Shown: one piece after another, positions 12,801 through 23,500 of the stretch
Layout of the letters: every line of letters starts with the position of its first letter
Position numbering within the stretch: the first letter of the stretch is position 1
Origin: Paracentrotus lividus
Lineage: Eukaryota > Echinodermata > Echinoidea > Camarodonta > Echinidae
Assembly: GCA_940671915.1 (NCBI GenBank)
Contig: CALNVZ010002100.1
Span: forward strand, 10,964,246-11,028,245
Direction of reading: 5' to 3'
DNA: 64,000 bases
The notes under the pieces: model-generated
What the model was told of the DNA's origin: nothing
Seen by the model: the letters and a program-made list of their open reading frames with translations, nothing else
The model's database searches: none
Program-made: the position numbers and the translations under genes

Positions 12801-15445
12801 TTCCATTGTTGTATTTAAAAAAGCAATGTGCCAATTATGATGGAAGGTTAATTAGTTCCTTTCCTGGGCTCCTTGTAACAATGTAATCAATTAACTCATT
12901 ATAAATAAACTGAAGTACATCTTTAGAGTCTAGAGTTTAACATACAATGAATGTTCCCAAAATATATTGAAATTCTATTTTATTGAACTTGTTGCTAAGT
13001 CTGGTAAGACTCTGACAAGTTTTTAGGTTGTTAAGGATAGCCTTTGTTTAAGAATTATAAATATGAAATTTTAAGTTCATATTAAAAATAAAAAATAAAT
13101 ATCTATTGAGTCATTCAACAATTCTTCAATTTATGGGGTCAATCTTTATTTTTTACTTTTACTCTCATTTATAACATTGATTTCAACTTCAATCTCACTT
13201 TACAAGAATCATATCAACAAAACAATTAAACAAATCTAATTCCACAACAATTATCAATCATAGTTAAAATGTATATGAAATGTTTTCATACTACCATTTT
13301 GTTGAAAAATTTATGAAAAAAAAAAGCGATTATAAAAAGCGATTATAAAAAGTGATTATAAAACAAATATTATAAATATTGGGGTCTACTGTTTTTTTAA
13401 ACAGAGATTGAAAATAAGAATAACGCACATGAAAACAAACAAAAAGAAAGAAAAGCAAAAAATACACAATTTGCCTGCTCTTTTTTTGTTTTCTTTCTTT
13501 TTTTTGATAAATATATTCTTGCAATTGCATTGCACTTTGCTGAGAAATATGAATGAAGATTTGAGTAAAAGATCTGGGTAGTTAAAGATTACTATCCCTC
13601 AATAATTGAGTTGTGGGGTAGGAATCTATTCAAGAGTATATTGTAATATTGAGAATAAAATACACTTACAACTTGAGTGATTTCCTTTTTAACATCTTCA
13701 CTAAGTCTTCCTTCCAGAACAAAAGAATCTCCAAATGTCTCTGCCTAAAAAGTAAGACAAATACATTTACTTGTATTTCATGTAACACAATGATGTAGGC
13801 ACTTACACTTGTGCATGGTCAATTCATAATTGACCTTGCACTGGGAAGTACCTTACTGCAGCAGTTTTCTTCCAATGGAAAGTCAATGCAGAAAAGTTTC
13901 TTGAGCAGCTCAAGCCAAGTCAAGGTGGCATATCCAAAAAAGGGTCTAAAAATTCTACTAAACAAAATTTGAAATATCTAATGGAAGCATTATATTGCAA
14001 GGAGACTATAGATTATCTTAATTTATTTTGAGGTAGGTTTAAAGCTGGTTTCGCTTATTATTATTGAGAGTTTCCTCAGCAACCAAGAGGGCGACAGACA
14101 GCCATTTTTCAATACTGACTAATGTTGGTTTGCAGCTGTATATGTGATGTAGGCTAAGATGTAGCAAAATGAGAACTGAGATATTTCACAAACTATTTAG
14201 GCCTAAATAAATAATTACAATATATCAATAGAGATGCAAACTTTCACACAAATAAACTATCTACACAAGTCCATTTATTTTTATAAAGTTTATATTTTTC
14301 TTGCTTGTAAATGTTTAATAAACCCACCAACATTTGTAGGTTCACTAGGTTGACTTCTTTTTCTATACTTCAAAATGGACTTTCATTTATTATTTTCTGC
14401 ATCATAGAGACCCTCTTCATTCTTCAGTTGACAAGTATCTATGGTAAAAAGTTTTATTGAAGTGTATATTTGTCACAAACTCTCAATCACTTCCCTTTAA
14501 ATTATCAAAGTTATTGTTAAAGAAATACGAAGTTTACCACTTATCAATTTTAAACAGTATCAAATGAGAAAAAAAGTGATCATCACGAACAGTTGACAAG
14601 TATAGATGGTAAAAAGCTTTATTGAATTATTTGTCACAAACTCTCAATCACTTCCCTTTAAATTATCAAAGTTATTACAAACTCTCAATCACTTCCCTTT
14701 AAATTATCAAAGTTATTGTTAAAGAAATACAAAGTTTACCACTTATCAATTTTAAACAGTATCAAATGAGAAAATAAGTGATCATCATGAACAAAGAAAA
14801 CAAAAGTTATGCCAATTTTTTTTTTTTTTTTATAACTTAAAGAAAAGCGCGAGTGTGACTGTGAAAAGTGAACGTTTGTTTTATTTATTTATCTATTTTT
14901 CCCCATTTTTTTTGTTGTTGTTGTTAAGTTACCTCTGTTACATAACCAGTTGTGTTGAAAAACAATTCAAACTCAGAATTGCTGACTTCGTGGACATCAA
15001 TATAATAGGGCTCGAGCGTCACCAATCGGGAAGGGCTTTCACCATCGAGATAAATCTTTGCTTCATCGGTTCCCATTTGAAAAGATCCTCCTTTTATGTA
15101 ATTCATTTGATTTGTTCGAGGAAATGTTGAATCAACAACATGTGTTTCAGAACTTCCGGTAGCATCGTTCACCACCTTGGAATATTTCAGGGCTGGTTGT
15201 TCAGAGCTATGATCGTGTTCTTCGTCGTGATTCCTGTTCAGGGCTGAAGATCCACAGCCGCATCCCTCGCTAGGCGGGTCACTGCCGATCTCCTCGCCAG
15301 GAACTCCGGGTGACTCTTCATCGGTGGTTGCGGCGGTGTGTGACTGAGTCTCCGGTGGACTTTGATGAAAATCGTCATTTTCCGCACTGTCCTGAATGAA
15401 CGAAAGGGCTAAAAGCAACGTGAAAATCCATACAATGTACTTCAT
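5922..15445 (-). CDS. SUMF1: formylglycine-generating enzyme (sulfatase modifying factor 1), 8 exons
   Basis: FGE oxidises the active-site cysteine of newly made sulfatases to formylglycine in the ER lumen. Exons (high to low): 15445-14933, 13744-13670, 12742-12660, 11948-11826, 11605-11491, 11007-10894, 10180-10121, 6053-5922. All junctions are GT-AG and the phases agree. The precursor would be about 400 residues (human about 374). It starts with a hydrophobic signal peptide ([16 protein letters not shown]). Next come a GCGCG motif as in human FGE, the FNTTGY glycosylation sequon, [48 protein letters not shown] and [15 protein letters not shown]. These are hallmarks of the family. The paralogue SUMF2 lacks the catalytic cysteines, which here fall in the damaged last exon. 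Intron 7 (about 4 kb) holds nested mobile elements. The family call is very secure; integrity of exon 8 is uncertain. Confidence 0.95.
6054..6846. other. SUMF1 intron 7, distal part
   Basis: Intronic AT-rich DNA between exon 8 and the microsatellite at 6847. I see no repeat with clear ends. Confidence 0.5.
6847..6880. repeat. (TC)n microsatellite
   Basis: An uninterrupted run of CT dinucleotides about 34 bases long, within SUMF1 intron 7. Confidence 0.9.
6922..7471 (+). mobile_element. ATGCCTC...GAGGCAT TIR element, copy 1, AGGTCA-rich
   Basis: It starts ATGCCTCTG and ends ATGGCGGAGGCAT. Near the left end is a GTCCGTCCGTACGTCC run. Inside are repeated modules of about 110-150 bases with AAGAACC, ATCATCTTCA, TGATCTGAT and TTTGGGGTCACAAGGTCAAAGGTCA. 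It is non-coding. A second, interrupted copy occupies 7638-10014 and an end fragment lies at 58060. The superfamily is not clear to me. Confidence 0.65.
7638..8087 (+). mobile_element. ATGCCTCCGCCA element, copy 2, left part
   Basis: It starts ATGCCTCCGCCACCGAAGG, has CCGTCCG runs and two AGGTCAAAGGTCAAGG modules, and breaks off at AAGAACCACTT. The matching right part resumes at 9718. The two parts are separated by a TTAA MITE and a retroelement-like 3' end, so this is one element split by later insertions. Confidence 0.65.
8088..8574. mobile_element. TTAA-flanked MITE, copy 2
   Basis: TTAA at 8088-8091 and 8571-8574 flank ends AGCTGGTGTATAG and CTATACACCAGGT. It is collinear with 107-566. 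It sits inside the split AGGTCA-rich element. The 98-codon frame crossing it has no family match. Confidence 0.75.
8575..9717 (+). mobile_element. probable 3' end of a non-LTR retroelement
   Basis: The block ends with a short stem-loop (CAGCC TTTG GGCTG at 9659-9672), an AATAAA and an A-rich tail, and it splits another repeat. That is how a 5'-truncated retroposed copy looks. An unusually GC-rich patch lies at 9230-9420. The overlapping open frames on both strands of that patch are not recognisable proteins. No reverse transcriptase is present. A retroposed cellular transcript is the alternative. Confidence 0.5.
9718..10014 (+). mobile_element. ATGCCTCCGCCA element, copy 2, right part
   Basis: It resumes at AACTTCAAATTTAAGGATGG, repeats the TATGTATCACCATAGGAAG and AGGTCAAAGGTCAAGG words of the left part, and ends ATGGCGGAGGCAT at 10014. 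It lies about 100 bases 5' (plus strand) of SUMF1 exon 7. Confidence 0.65.
10121..10180 (-). CDS. SUMF1: SUMF1 exon 7
   Basis: 20 codons between TTTGCAG and GTAAGTTG. It encodes [20 protein letters not shown], matching the conserved [11 protein letters not shown] block just before the active-site cysteines. Confidence 0.9.
10894..11007 (-). CDS. SUMF1: SUMF1 exon 6
   Basis: 38 codons between ATACAG and GTAAGTC. It encodes [20 protein letters not shown] followed by [18 protein letters not shown]. Phase 0 on both sides. Confidence 0.95.
11491..11605 (-). CDS. SUMF1: SUMF1 exon 5
   Basis: 115 bases between TTGCAG and GTAAGTATT. It encodes [20 protein letters not shown] followed by [15 protein letters not shown], a region that contributes calcium ligands in the human structure. 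It leaves phase 0. Confidence 0.95.
11826..11948 (-). CDS. SUMF1: SUMF1 exon 4
   Basis: 123 bases between TACCAG and GTATGCC. It encodes [19 protein letters not shown] and then [19 protein letters not shown]. Phase 2 in, phase 2 out. Confidence 0.95.
12660..12742 (-). CDS. SUMF1: SUMF1 exon 3
   Basis: 83 bases, acceptor GGCAG and donor GTAAGAG, leaving phase 2. It encodes [20 protein letters not shown] followed by PDSSITL, one of the most conserved FGE blocks. Confidence 0.95.
13670..13744 (-). CDS. SUMF1: SUMF1 exon 2
   Basis: 25 codons between TTTTTAG and GTAAGTG, phase 0 on both sides. It encodes [20 protein letters not shown] and aligns with the human AEKFGDSFVFEGMLSE segment. Confidence 0.93.
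14426..14791. repeat. 164-base tandem duplication in SUMF1 intron 1
   Basis: The unit starting CAGTTGACAAGTAT at 14426 recurs at 14590 and runs to the matching GATCATCATGAAC near 14791. In the second copy a 42-base stretch (CACAAACTCTCAATCACTTC onward) is itself doubled, at 14635 and 14677. Copies differ at few positions, so the duplication is recent. Confidence 0.85.
14933..15445 (-). CDS. SUMF1: SUMF1 exon 1
   Basis: 171 codons from the ATG at 15445, ending GAG|GTAACT (phase 0). It encodes the signal peptide, an acidic and serine-rich linker, the N-terminal GCGCG motif and the start of the FGE fold ([20 protein letters not shown], then [22 protein letters not shown]). The ATG is the first in frame and directly precedes the hydrophobic signal sequence. 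Confidence 0.95.
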
Positions 15446-16398
15446 GATGGTCCGACCAAATGACAGTGAAAGATTGTCAAGGAAACGACTACAGAAATCA
15501 ACAGTATTTTTGAAGGCTTAATCACACTGTGCCGAGCCTTTTGAGTTGTACACGTAAACTATGCATGCACCAATGCATTGATCCTATCAGTGCAAAGAGC
15601 TAGCTTTTGGGCGGAGAGAAAACTTAGCAAACAAATTACTGAGTAGCAGTACCTATGGTATCTTTCAGCGATCTTTCGTGGGATGAAATCGTTGGTTGAA
15701 ATCAAGTTTCCCACTGGAATCAAATGAAAACATGACATCCACGAATCACAAAAGAGTTTCATCGAAAGCTCATCTATTTACTGATTGTGGAAACAAGAAC
15801 AATTTCATAAAATGACATTCAAGATTCAAGTTCATCACCAAAAATACGGCTTAATTCGTGAACAATAACAATTACTTATAGTGGGGGGGGGGGGGGGTGG
15901 TGTCTTTTGCCTCATTCACATTTCATCCAGTGGGAGAAAGGTCCTTTTCCTATTGAGTCGGCCATCATCAGGGGCCCTGCCCACTATGACCTCCGATTTT
16001 TTAGGCACTACTAGTAGTTTAACATTTGGGGGGGGAGGGACGGTAGGGAAGGGGGGGGCACGTGTTCCTGGATTGCCACTGTAAATATAAATAATGATAA
16101 GATCTACATAAAATATACAACAAATTGTGTGAGATGAATAGTATTAATATAATTATATTTGCAAACAAATAAAATGTGATATAAAATTATGTAAAGTATT
16201 TTTAAATTGTTGAAAGTGAAATATATATTTCTAGTATGATATAAAAAAAGAAGCAGAAGGGCCAGAAGGAATCTCTATCAGTGGCGGATCCAGGATTTGA
16301 TGACAGGGGGGGGGGGGGCAAATTGGAATTTTATATTTTTGGTCCACCAAAACCGGGAGCAAAAAGGTACATCATTTTTATTTATTTTTTTTTTTTTC
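15446..16398. other. SUMF1 5' flank
   Basis: This holds the putative SUMF1 promoter region, but no TATA box or defined motif stands out. Poly-G runs occur near 15883, 16028 and 16306. Short open frames here are not supported as genes. Confidence 0.4.
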
Positions 16399-16690
16399 AA
16401 GTTCAGTCAGTTCAGTTCAGTTTTTATTTACATATTCCAATCAAACAATAATGAAAACAACAATTATATTCATTTCAATACTATACATTATTTGATAAAT
16501 CTTAAAACGAATGACATCAGTAGCATAAGATAGAAAGAAATATGAAGGAGCCTAAGTTAAAAGCTAAGCTTCTTACCATTATAGGCTCCTTTTGTGAAAT
16601 GATGTATAAAATACATAAAGAAATAAATAAATACAAAGATATATAATAGGAGTAACTGAAGAATGTGCATTAACATATCTTTTTTTTACA
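16399..16690 (-). mobile_element. minus-strand 3' end of a CR1/L2-like LINE
   Basis: It begins with short CAGTTCAGTTCAGTTT repeats, as in the tails of CR1/L2-type elements read backwards. It then has TTTATTTACATATTCCAATC and a stem-loop at 16547-16589 (GGAGCCTA...TAGGCTCC with an inner AAGCTAAGCTT). No coding part remains. A similar CAGTTCAGTTTATTT start occurs near 17440. Confidence 0.5.
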
Positions 16691-16702
16691 TTGAACTACC
16701 TA

Positions 16703-16905
16703 ACGGTACGCAATGGTAATAGTGAGGCGTACCGAGATGATGTCATCATTATTTTGATGTGTAATGACGACATCATCTCGGCACTACATTATAATCATAC
16801 ATTAATAATGATTACGCAATGGAAAAAGTGAGGGGTACCGAGATGATGTCGTAATTTGTTGTAGAATGACGACAGCATCTCGCACTGCATTAGGCCTATA
16901 AACAT
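16703..16905. repeat. tandem pair of hairpin-forming units
   Basis: Two related units of about 110 bases (near 16703-16800 and 16811-16905). Each has GTACCGAGATGATGTC facing GAC(G)ACATCATCTCG across a short AT-rich loop. Each unit can fold into a long hairpin. The origin is unknown, probably a duplicated foldback element. Confidence 0.65.
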
Positions 16906-17611
16906 ACACTAATATTGAGATGACCATACATGTTTATGGGACTATAAAAACAATTGCTCATGTGTCATTTTCCGCCTGTGTTTTGTAACCTTTAATAAAT
17001 GCCATTTAGCTTACATTTAAAAGTATGCAAAGAGGTTGATTCAATTATTGTTTTGGGGGTCAGACCATAACTTAGGACCAGTATATTTTTGGGGCAAAAG
17101 AGTTCGTGTACGTGGTAAATGAAATAAATTACGTTGACGTGTGGGGTATGAATGAACTGAGCTATTCTTTTCAAAAAGTTGGCTATTTCCGCAGGTATTT
17201 CATTAACAGACAGTTGGTGCATGAATATTCTAAGTTGTAAATATAAATTCGTCGATACGAAGCAATTTTATTTAAAGAAACAATGGTCTTGTATGAAAGG
17301 AATCCAGCATGGTTAATGTTTCTAAGTGCTTTTTAATCATAAGAATTTTCTCCTGTTGAGTTTTAGTCCATTACCCCAGGCAAGGATGCCGTATGATATG
17401 GCAAAGTCCACTGGCCGGGCGATAGGGGGGGGGGTAGTCCAGTTCAGTTCAGTTTATTTAAATTAAAATTTTTTTTTAAATTTAAATATTTTTTTTGTGG
17501 TATTAAAATTTTCCGGCCTTTGGCAAATCAAGTAAGTCGTCACATATCAACCACTAAGTCATGGGGTCGGTCGGTCAATTTTCCTCTTTTTATTCTTTTT
17601 TTTTCCATATA

Positions 17612-18171
17612 CACTCTAAAAACTGAAGTGCTGTTTTTTTTAGCTCTTCAGAGGCTGAAATCAGCACTTTTTAAGAGCTTGCATAGTGACTGCACTCAAA
17701 GTGCTGTTTAACTGCACTCAAAGTGCTGTTATAGCACTTTCACGTGAGCTGAACTTTCAGCAAAAATGGGCAAAAACGGCGTGACATCGTTGGGATTCGA
17801 ACCTGGGTCCCCTGCATGAGAAACTATGAGAAGCGCTGACGAGCAGGTTAGACCAATTCATCACATCTCACGATTGCTAGCAGATCATATTGTTGCATGA
17901 TGAACTTTCTTCAAATTGGCCATAATCATATGCTGTCATAATTAAATCCAATTAGCGAAATCTCCGTTGGTCTATTGGTAACGGTCAGTGGTACTCTTCC
18001 ATGTCTATAGGTGAAACCCTGTTCGAATCCCATATCGACATTCAACATTTTTGTTGTTGATAAATTAAACACTTGGGCAAATGCTAAAATAGCACTTCAG
18101 GTGCTGATAGAGCACTTCAAGTGCAGTCACTATACGAGCACCCAGAAATTATCACTTCATTTTTTAGAGTG
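17612..18171. mobile_element. TIR element carrying two tRNA-like segments
   Basis: The ends are CACTCTAAAAACTGAAGTG and its near-perfect complement CACTTCATTTTTTAGAGTG, with TA on both sides. The arms continue with AGCACTT and AGTGACTGCACT repeats. Inside, the plus strand near 17950-18035 has TTGGTCTATTGGTAACGG and later GTTCGAATCC. The minus strand near 17865-17788 has ATTGGTCTAACCTGCTCGTC and later GGTTCGAATCCC. Both resemble tRNA A and B boxes but do not fold as intact tRNAs. No transposase is seen. Confidence 0.65.
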
Positions 18172-18319
18172 TACTGATCAGAAATTTGGAAAGAAAAAAA
18201 CAACAACAACAACAACAAACCTGTATCGAGAATTTTTGGCCTTTGCCTCCCCTCGCTTGGTATGTTTTATTCATTTATTTATTCTATTCTATTGATGACC
18301 GTGACGTAACTTACCCCTG

Positions 18320-18354
<35 letters not shown>

Positions 18355-18400
18355 AGAAAGGGGAAAGGAGAGAGGGAGAGAAAGAGAGGGGGAAGAGAGA
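18320..18400. repeat. (GA)n-rich purine tract
   Basis: An AG microsatellite followed by an AG/GGA-rich degenerate tract, directly before the TIR element at 18405. Confidence 0.85.
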
Positions 18401-18404
18401 TCAG

Positions 18405-19227
18405 CACTGTAAACATAAATTAGTCATTTGACTAATAAAAATTAGTCCTGCCCTATGTCTGAAATGACTAGAATTAATTAGTCGAATGACTAATGTTTAG
18501 TCATTTCAGACACTTTTGGATTTAGCATGGAAAATATATTTATAGATTTGTATTAGACTTTTCCATACTTCTCTATCCTGGTTTCTCTCTTCCTCTGTCC
18601 TTCCCTCTTGTTCTACTTTCACTTTACTTTGTGTCTTCCTCACCCTCTCACTCTCTTCCTCCTATGCTATTTCAGTGTATTGGCCTCACAAATTTGCCTT
18701 TTAGTAGGCCTACAGTAATAACACTATGATGGCTTGGCAGACTATTTATTATGTAATCATCATTACAACAATTCAGAGTATCTGCTATCGTGATAATGTT
18801 AACTATTCTATATATTTTTATAATTTATGTTGTACTATGTAAAAATTAAATTTTGTACATTATTATAATTATTAATATGCATATCCCGATTATGTTGAAA
18901 TAAATCTGTTTTAAATCAAAAAGAGATTTAGTTGCTTCATTTCTTTTGTGTTTATATAAAATGTGGCCTTAAAATGATGACCAACTAAAATAAGGCACTA
19001 ATATTTAGCTTTGTCTGACTTATTAATTCTAGTCATCTGGCTAAATCCAAAAGTGTCTGAAATGACTAAACATTAGTCATTCGACTTATTAATTCTAGTC
19101 ATCTGGCTAAATCAAAAAGTGTCTGAAATGACTAAACATTAGTCATTCGACTAATTAATTCTAGTCATTTCAGACATATGGCAGGACTAATTTTTATTAG
19201 TGAAATGACTAATTTATGTTTACAGTG
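18405..19227. mobile_element. 823-base TIR element with CACTGTAAACATAAATTAG ends
   Basis: The outer arms read CACTGTAAACATAAATTAGT and the exact complement at 19227. Inner arms contain CTAGAATTAATTAGTCGAATG and its complement. On the right side a unit of about 66 bases (TAATTCTAGTCATCTGGCTAA onward) is repeated in tandem. The ATTAGTCATT word recurs throughout. There is no coding region. The CACTxTAAA end resembles the element at 17612, hinting at one superfamily. Confidence 0.7.
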
Positions 19228-19960
19228 AGGAGGCTCTTAACCTACCGCCTTGTTGAAAGGAAGATACACTGGTCCTTTTTCCACGTGCACTTGGAAAAGA
19301 TGAGTGTAGCATGTGCGTATTCTGTGAAGGCTTTAGGGGCCCGGGCCCTTCTGGTAGGCGCCAAAAAGGGCGCCAAATTGAGCAAAAAACACAAACAAAC
19401 AACAAACTATGTGGAAAATATACATGATTTAAGCCGACTGACCCTATTAAACCTACCCCCACTGGGTACGCCACTGCATATCCCTATGGTTGTTATGTGA
19501 ATAATGATAACATTTTGGATCCTTACCCCACAAATTTCCTCTTTTTTAATATTTTAAACCAGCGGGAGAGGGCCACTTTTTTATTTTTGGTTTCACCTAG
19601 CCTGTACAGCTTGGATATCGGAGCCTGATTTTCTTTGTTTTAATTTATAAGTATAAGCATGACAATTTTTCTGTTAAATTGCCCTTTTTTGTGTTAGTAT
19701 AAATATAAACGAATCAATTTGTCAGAGGCAGAGCAATTGAATTTTATCATTTTGTCATTTAAAAACTTTTTTCTTCTTGCTTTTCTATTGTGGGGTTGGT
19801 CAAAACACACTATGCAGTATGCACACACATGCTTTTTTTATTGATGGATTCCAAAGGGATTCCCAATAAGTTATCTTTGTCTTTCTCCACTTAATTTTAG
19901 ATTCGTAGGCTTTACTGTTAGATAGTCAAATAAAATTGTTTATTTTTGCCAATTTCAGGA
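19228..19960. other. unannotated intergenic DNA
   Basis: It contains a short palindromic GGGCCCGGGCCC patch near 19338 and AT-rich sequence. Open frames on both strands overlap each other and match nothing I know. Confidence 0.4.
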
Positions 19961-20299
19961 ACGCGAACTACAGTGACGAATAGTAAGTCAAGAGGGAAGA
20001 CATGCTTTTCGGGAGCTCTCGATTTTCACGTGAATTGGACCATTTCTCGGGACTTTGTAAGAGGGGTGACATGGTCTGAAGCGGAATTATGGTGACTACT
20101 ACATTAACTTTGATTCTCGTATTTTCGTTCATTTAGAGGATTTGAGTGTTTATGTGAATTTTTCGAAATTTATGAAGGAGTAATTCCAAAATTATCACCA
20201 TCGCGTGCTGTTACTGTAGAGCATCTTAGTTGCGCATTGGCAACACAACTACTGCTACTACCATACTATACTCGCTACTCTACATCCTGTGACGTCACA

Positions 20300-21058
20300 A
20301 TGACCGGTCTGGAAGAAAAGATTACATCCAATTTGCCAATCGACAATGGTCTACGGCTATGAAAGAACCAGAGGATGTTAATGATAACCAGCTACTCATC
20401 TTTATCAAGGAAGAGATGGCGAAGTTATCCAATCGTTGGACATCAAGCTCCAAGCACTTGAAAGTGCCATCGAACAGAGATGAAGAGAGGGGCAAAACAG
20501 CATGTCAATTTCTTTGTCTTTCCTCAACGAGCAATTCGAGAACTGAAAGTAAAAACTGAGAAGTTAGAGAAGACAAATAAAGATCTGGAAAAGAAGAACA
20601 CATATCTCGAGAGAGAGACTTGTAGAAATCAATGGCAGGCTTAATGACTTAGATCAATACCATCGGCGTATCAATCTAGAAGTTGTAGGAGTTCCCAGAA
20701 CAACGAGAAGAGGACCCGGAGAAAATCGTCCAACGCCTGGCAAAGCTGGTCAGCCCAGAAATCACGGCCCGTGACTTTCGACGTCGTTCATCGACTGGGG
20801 AAGAGCTCAAGAAGAGACAATACCCACGACCGATTATTGTTGAGATTCACAAACGACGGGCACGTAACACATTCTACGACGCAAGGAAAAGCTGAAAAAA
20901 CATACAGTGCGAAGGATCTGGGATACAGAAATGATGCTAAAATCTTCATCAACGAAAAATCTCATACCCTCTACAAAAGAGTTGTTGAAGAAGTGAACAA
21001 GCGGCGTCGAGATGCTGGATACAAGTTCCTGTGGACACAGAATGGCGTATCTGCTTGA
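20300..21058 (+). pseudogene. LINE ORF1 remnant (L1-ORF1-like RNA-binding protein)
   Basis: Frames switch along the stretch. Recognisable pieces are YHRRINLEVVGVP near 20655, RDFRRRSSTG/FDVVHRLGK near 20775, then a remnant of the conserved arginine-rich block, and YSAKDLGYRNDAKIFINE with VNKRRRDAGYKFLWTQNG to 21055. The VHRLG and KFLWTRNG blocks are typical of ORF1 proteins with an L1-ORF1-type RRM/CTD region, which coat the LINE RNA. Confidence 0.65.
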
Positions 21059-21249
21059 GGAAGAATGACAAGTGTCCACCCATCGTCATCAACTCCAGGG
21101 AGGACATTCTTGTCAAAATAAAGTAATTTATTCTCATGTTATAAACCAACTTCAACCCCTTTTGATTTTAATGAATGAATCCAATTCATCCACTCTCAAA
21201 AAGAAGCAATAGAATGTGATAACTTATCTTTTGATGTGATATCAACGCC

Positions 21250-22160
21250 TTTATTACCCAATGATTACAATTTGTATAAAGATCACTTATTTGAAAATTC
21301 ACTGTCTGTTTCACATGTGAATATTCGTTCTTACAAAAAACTTTGATTCATTTATAGAATTATATGAAGATGTATTTCAAAGTAAATTTAGTTTAATTGG
21401 CCTTTCTGAAATTTGGAATGTAAAGATATTAACCAATTCACGATTCACATTACAACATAGAATACAATGTAGAACAGGACAAAGAGGTGGAGGTGTTGGG
21501 GCTTATGTTCATCATTCCTTAAACTATTCTCGAATTAATGATTTATCATTACCAATGCTGAGTGTCTTTGGTTAAAATACATGTTCAAAATGTAAGCATT
21601 ATATTTGGAGTAATATACAGAAAACCAGGAACGAATATAGATGAATTCAATTCAGAACTTAAAAGTTTATTCGCAGAAATTGAATTTAGACAAGAATCTA
21701 TGATCATTGTGGGTGATTTTCAATATTGGATTTATTGTCTAAAGAAGATAAAGTAATTATTTATTACGCCTTATGCAATCGTTTTGGTTTAAAAGCCAGG
21801 TGATCTCTTCACCAACACGAATTACTAGTTCAAGTGCAACCCTTATCGATCATATTTATACAAATATTTCATCATGTTGTATTTCATTCAGGTTGTATTG
21901 AGGGCTGGAATATCCGATCATCTTCCAATTTATGCCACTTTTGAGAAATTTCATGCAATTACAGGAGAGAAAACAATAATACTCAGGAACTTCGAAAATT
22001 TTCAGTCGATTCCTTTAAAAATATATGATGAATGTAAATTGGACAGATGTATATTGATTGTTTTCGAGCAAACGAGGCGTATGATAAATTCTGGAGATGT
22101 TTTTAGAGGTATGCGATCAAAAATGCTCCCATTGAGGAGATACATGTGGCATCAAAGAAA
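21250..22160 (+). pseudogene. LINE ORF2 endonuclease domain, broken
   Basis: Pieces of an apurinic-type endonuclease occur in order: SHVNIRSY at 21311, GLSEIW at 21399, VIYRKPGTNIDEF near 21613, IVGDF at 21706 and GISDHLPIYA at 21907. Stops and frameshifts separate them. Confidence 0.75.
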
Positions 22161-22439
22161 CACAATAAACCATGGATAACACGCTCGATAAGAAGTCAAT
22201 TCGGAAAAAGCATCAATGTATTCAAAGCGATCAAGTCTGGTTTTAGTAAAGTTCATTTCGATAAATAAAGAAATATAGAAATATACTTACTTTCGATTGT
22301 TAGACCTCAAAAAAGTGTACTATGGGGAGCTATTTGAAAAGGATAAGTCTACAGCAGAAAAACCTGGAAACATATAAACGAACTATTGAACAAGAATAAC
22401 TCCTTGATAAAGCACAAAAATAGAAAAAAATAAAATCTG

Positions 22440-23500
22440 AATTGATGGTGTACCATGTTAATACACATTCCAAGGACATTGCTAATGTATTAATGACTTT
22501 TTTGTCAACATAGGCAAAAAAATTAGCTAGTAAATCGATTCAAATGTTAATCATACAGATATTGAATGAACGTCAATCTAAATCTTTCTTTTTCTCACCG
22601 GTGATCAGCTCGAAGTGAAAAACTTAATTATGAATCTTGATCAATCAAAAGATGTGGTTATGATATATACCTGCTAGCTTTATTTAATGCAGTAGACTAT
22701 GTCTGTGAACCACTTACACATGTATTTATGTATCATTCTTGACAGGTGTTTTCCCAAAAATATGAAAAAAGCTAAGTGATCCCATATATTATAAAAGGAT
22801 TGAAATGTTACCTGGCCAATTATCGACCTATTTCGATATTACAATATATAAGTAAACGTATTTGAAAAAATAGTGAATGCTCGCTTGATGAAGTTTCTGA
22901 ATACAAACAAAATTCTTCGCGAACATCAATATGGTTTCAGAAATGGTTATAGTACAAAACTCTCGCTGAATAAATTTGATAAAGGAATTCCATTTCACTG
23001 ACGAGGGTAGAATAACTGTTGGAATTTTCATAGACTTTGCTAAAGCATTTGATACAATCGTATACAGTGCTGCAAAATAAGCTGAATCATTATGGCAATA
23101 CGAGGACTCATTAAACTGGTTTAAATTACCTGGATAACAGATATCAGTATGTTTGTTATGATGGTATGGAATCTCAGAGAAAAGAAATTACATTGGGTTC
23201 CACAGGGTTCAGTCCTTAGGACCAACTCTCTTTTTACTATATATAATGATTTATCAATTCCTCTTCATATTTCAAATTTCGTTTATTGCTTTGCTGGTGT
23301 GAGCCTTTCAACACTTTGACAAGGAGAAAATAGAATACAACTAGGAGAAGTAATAAACACTATCAGATGTTGTCACTTGGTGTGAAGCTATATAAACTTA
23401 CTATAAATGTATCCAAACAAATTATATGCTTTTTAAGAATAGAGGTAATATATTACTTCAGAGCAGTTGGAAATAAAAGGTAAGTTTTGAACTTAGTTGT
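22440..23500 (+). pseudogene. LINE ORF2 reverse transcriptase domain, broken
   Basis: Recognisable RT blocks include ANYRPISILQY near 22815, REHQYGFR near 22920, GIFIDFAKAFDT near 23020, then VPQGSVLGPTLFLLYINDLS near 23200 and YCFAGVSL near 23285, where an FADD-type catalytic motif has decayed. Several frames are used, confirming decay. Confidence 0.8.

Noticed and set aside
14855..15130. Plus-strand open frame at the SUMF1 start
   Set aside because: It is antisense to SUMF1 exon 1.
17788..18040. Functional tRNA genes
   Set aside because: A- and B-box-like words are present but arms do not pair into a cloverleaf and they lie within a TIR element.
20359..21058. Stand-alone host gene from the RNA-binding-like frame
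   Set aside because: Motifs and position identify it as a LINE ORF1 remnant, with ORF2 endonuclease and RT following.
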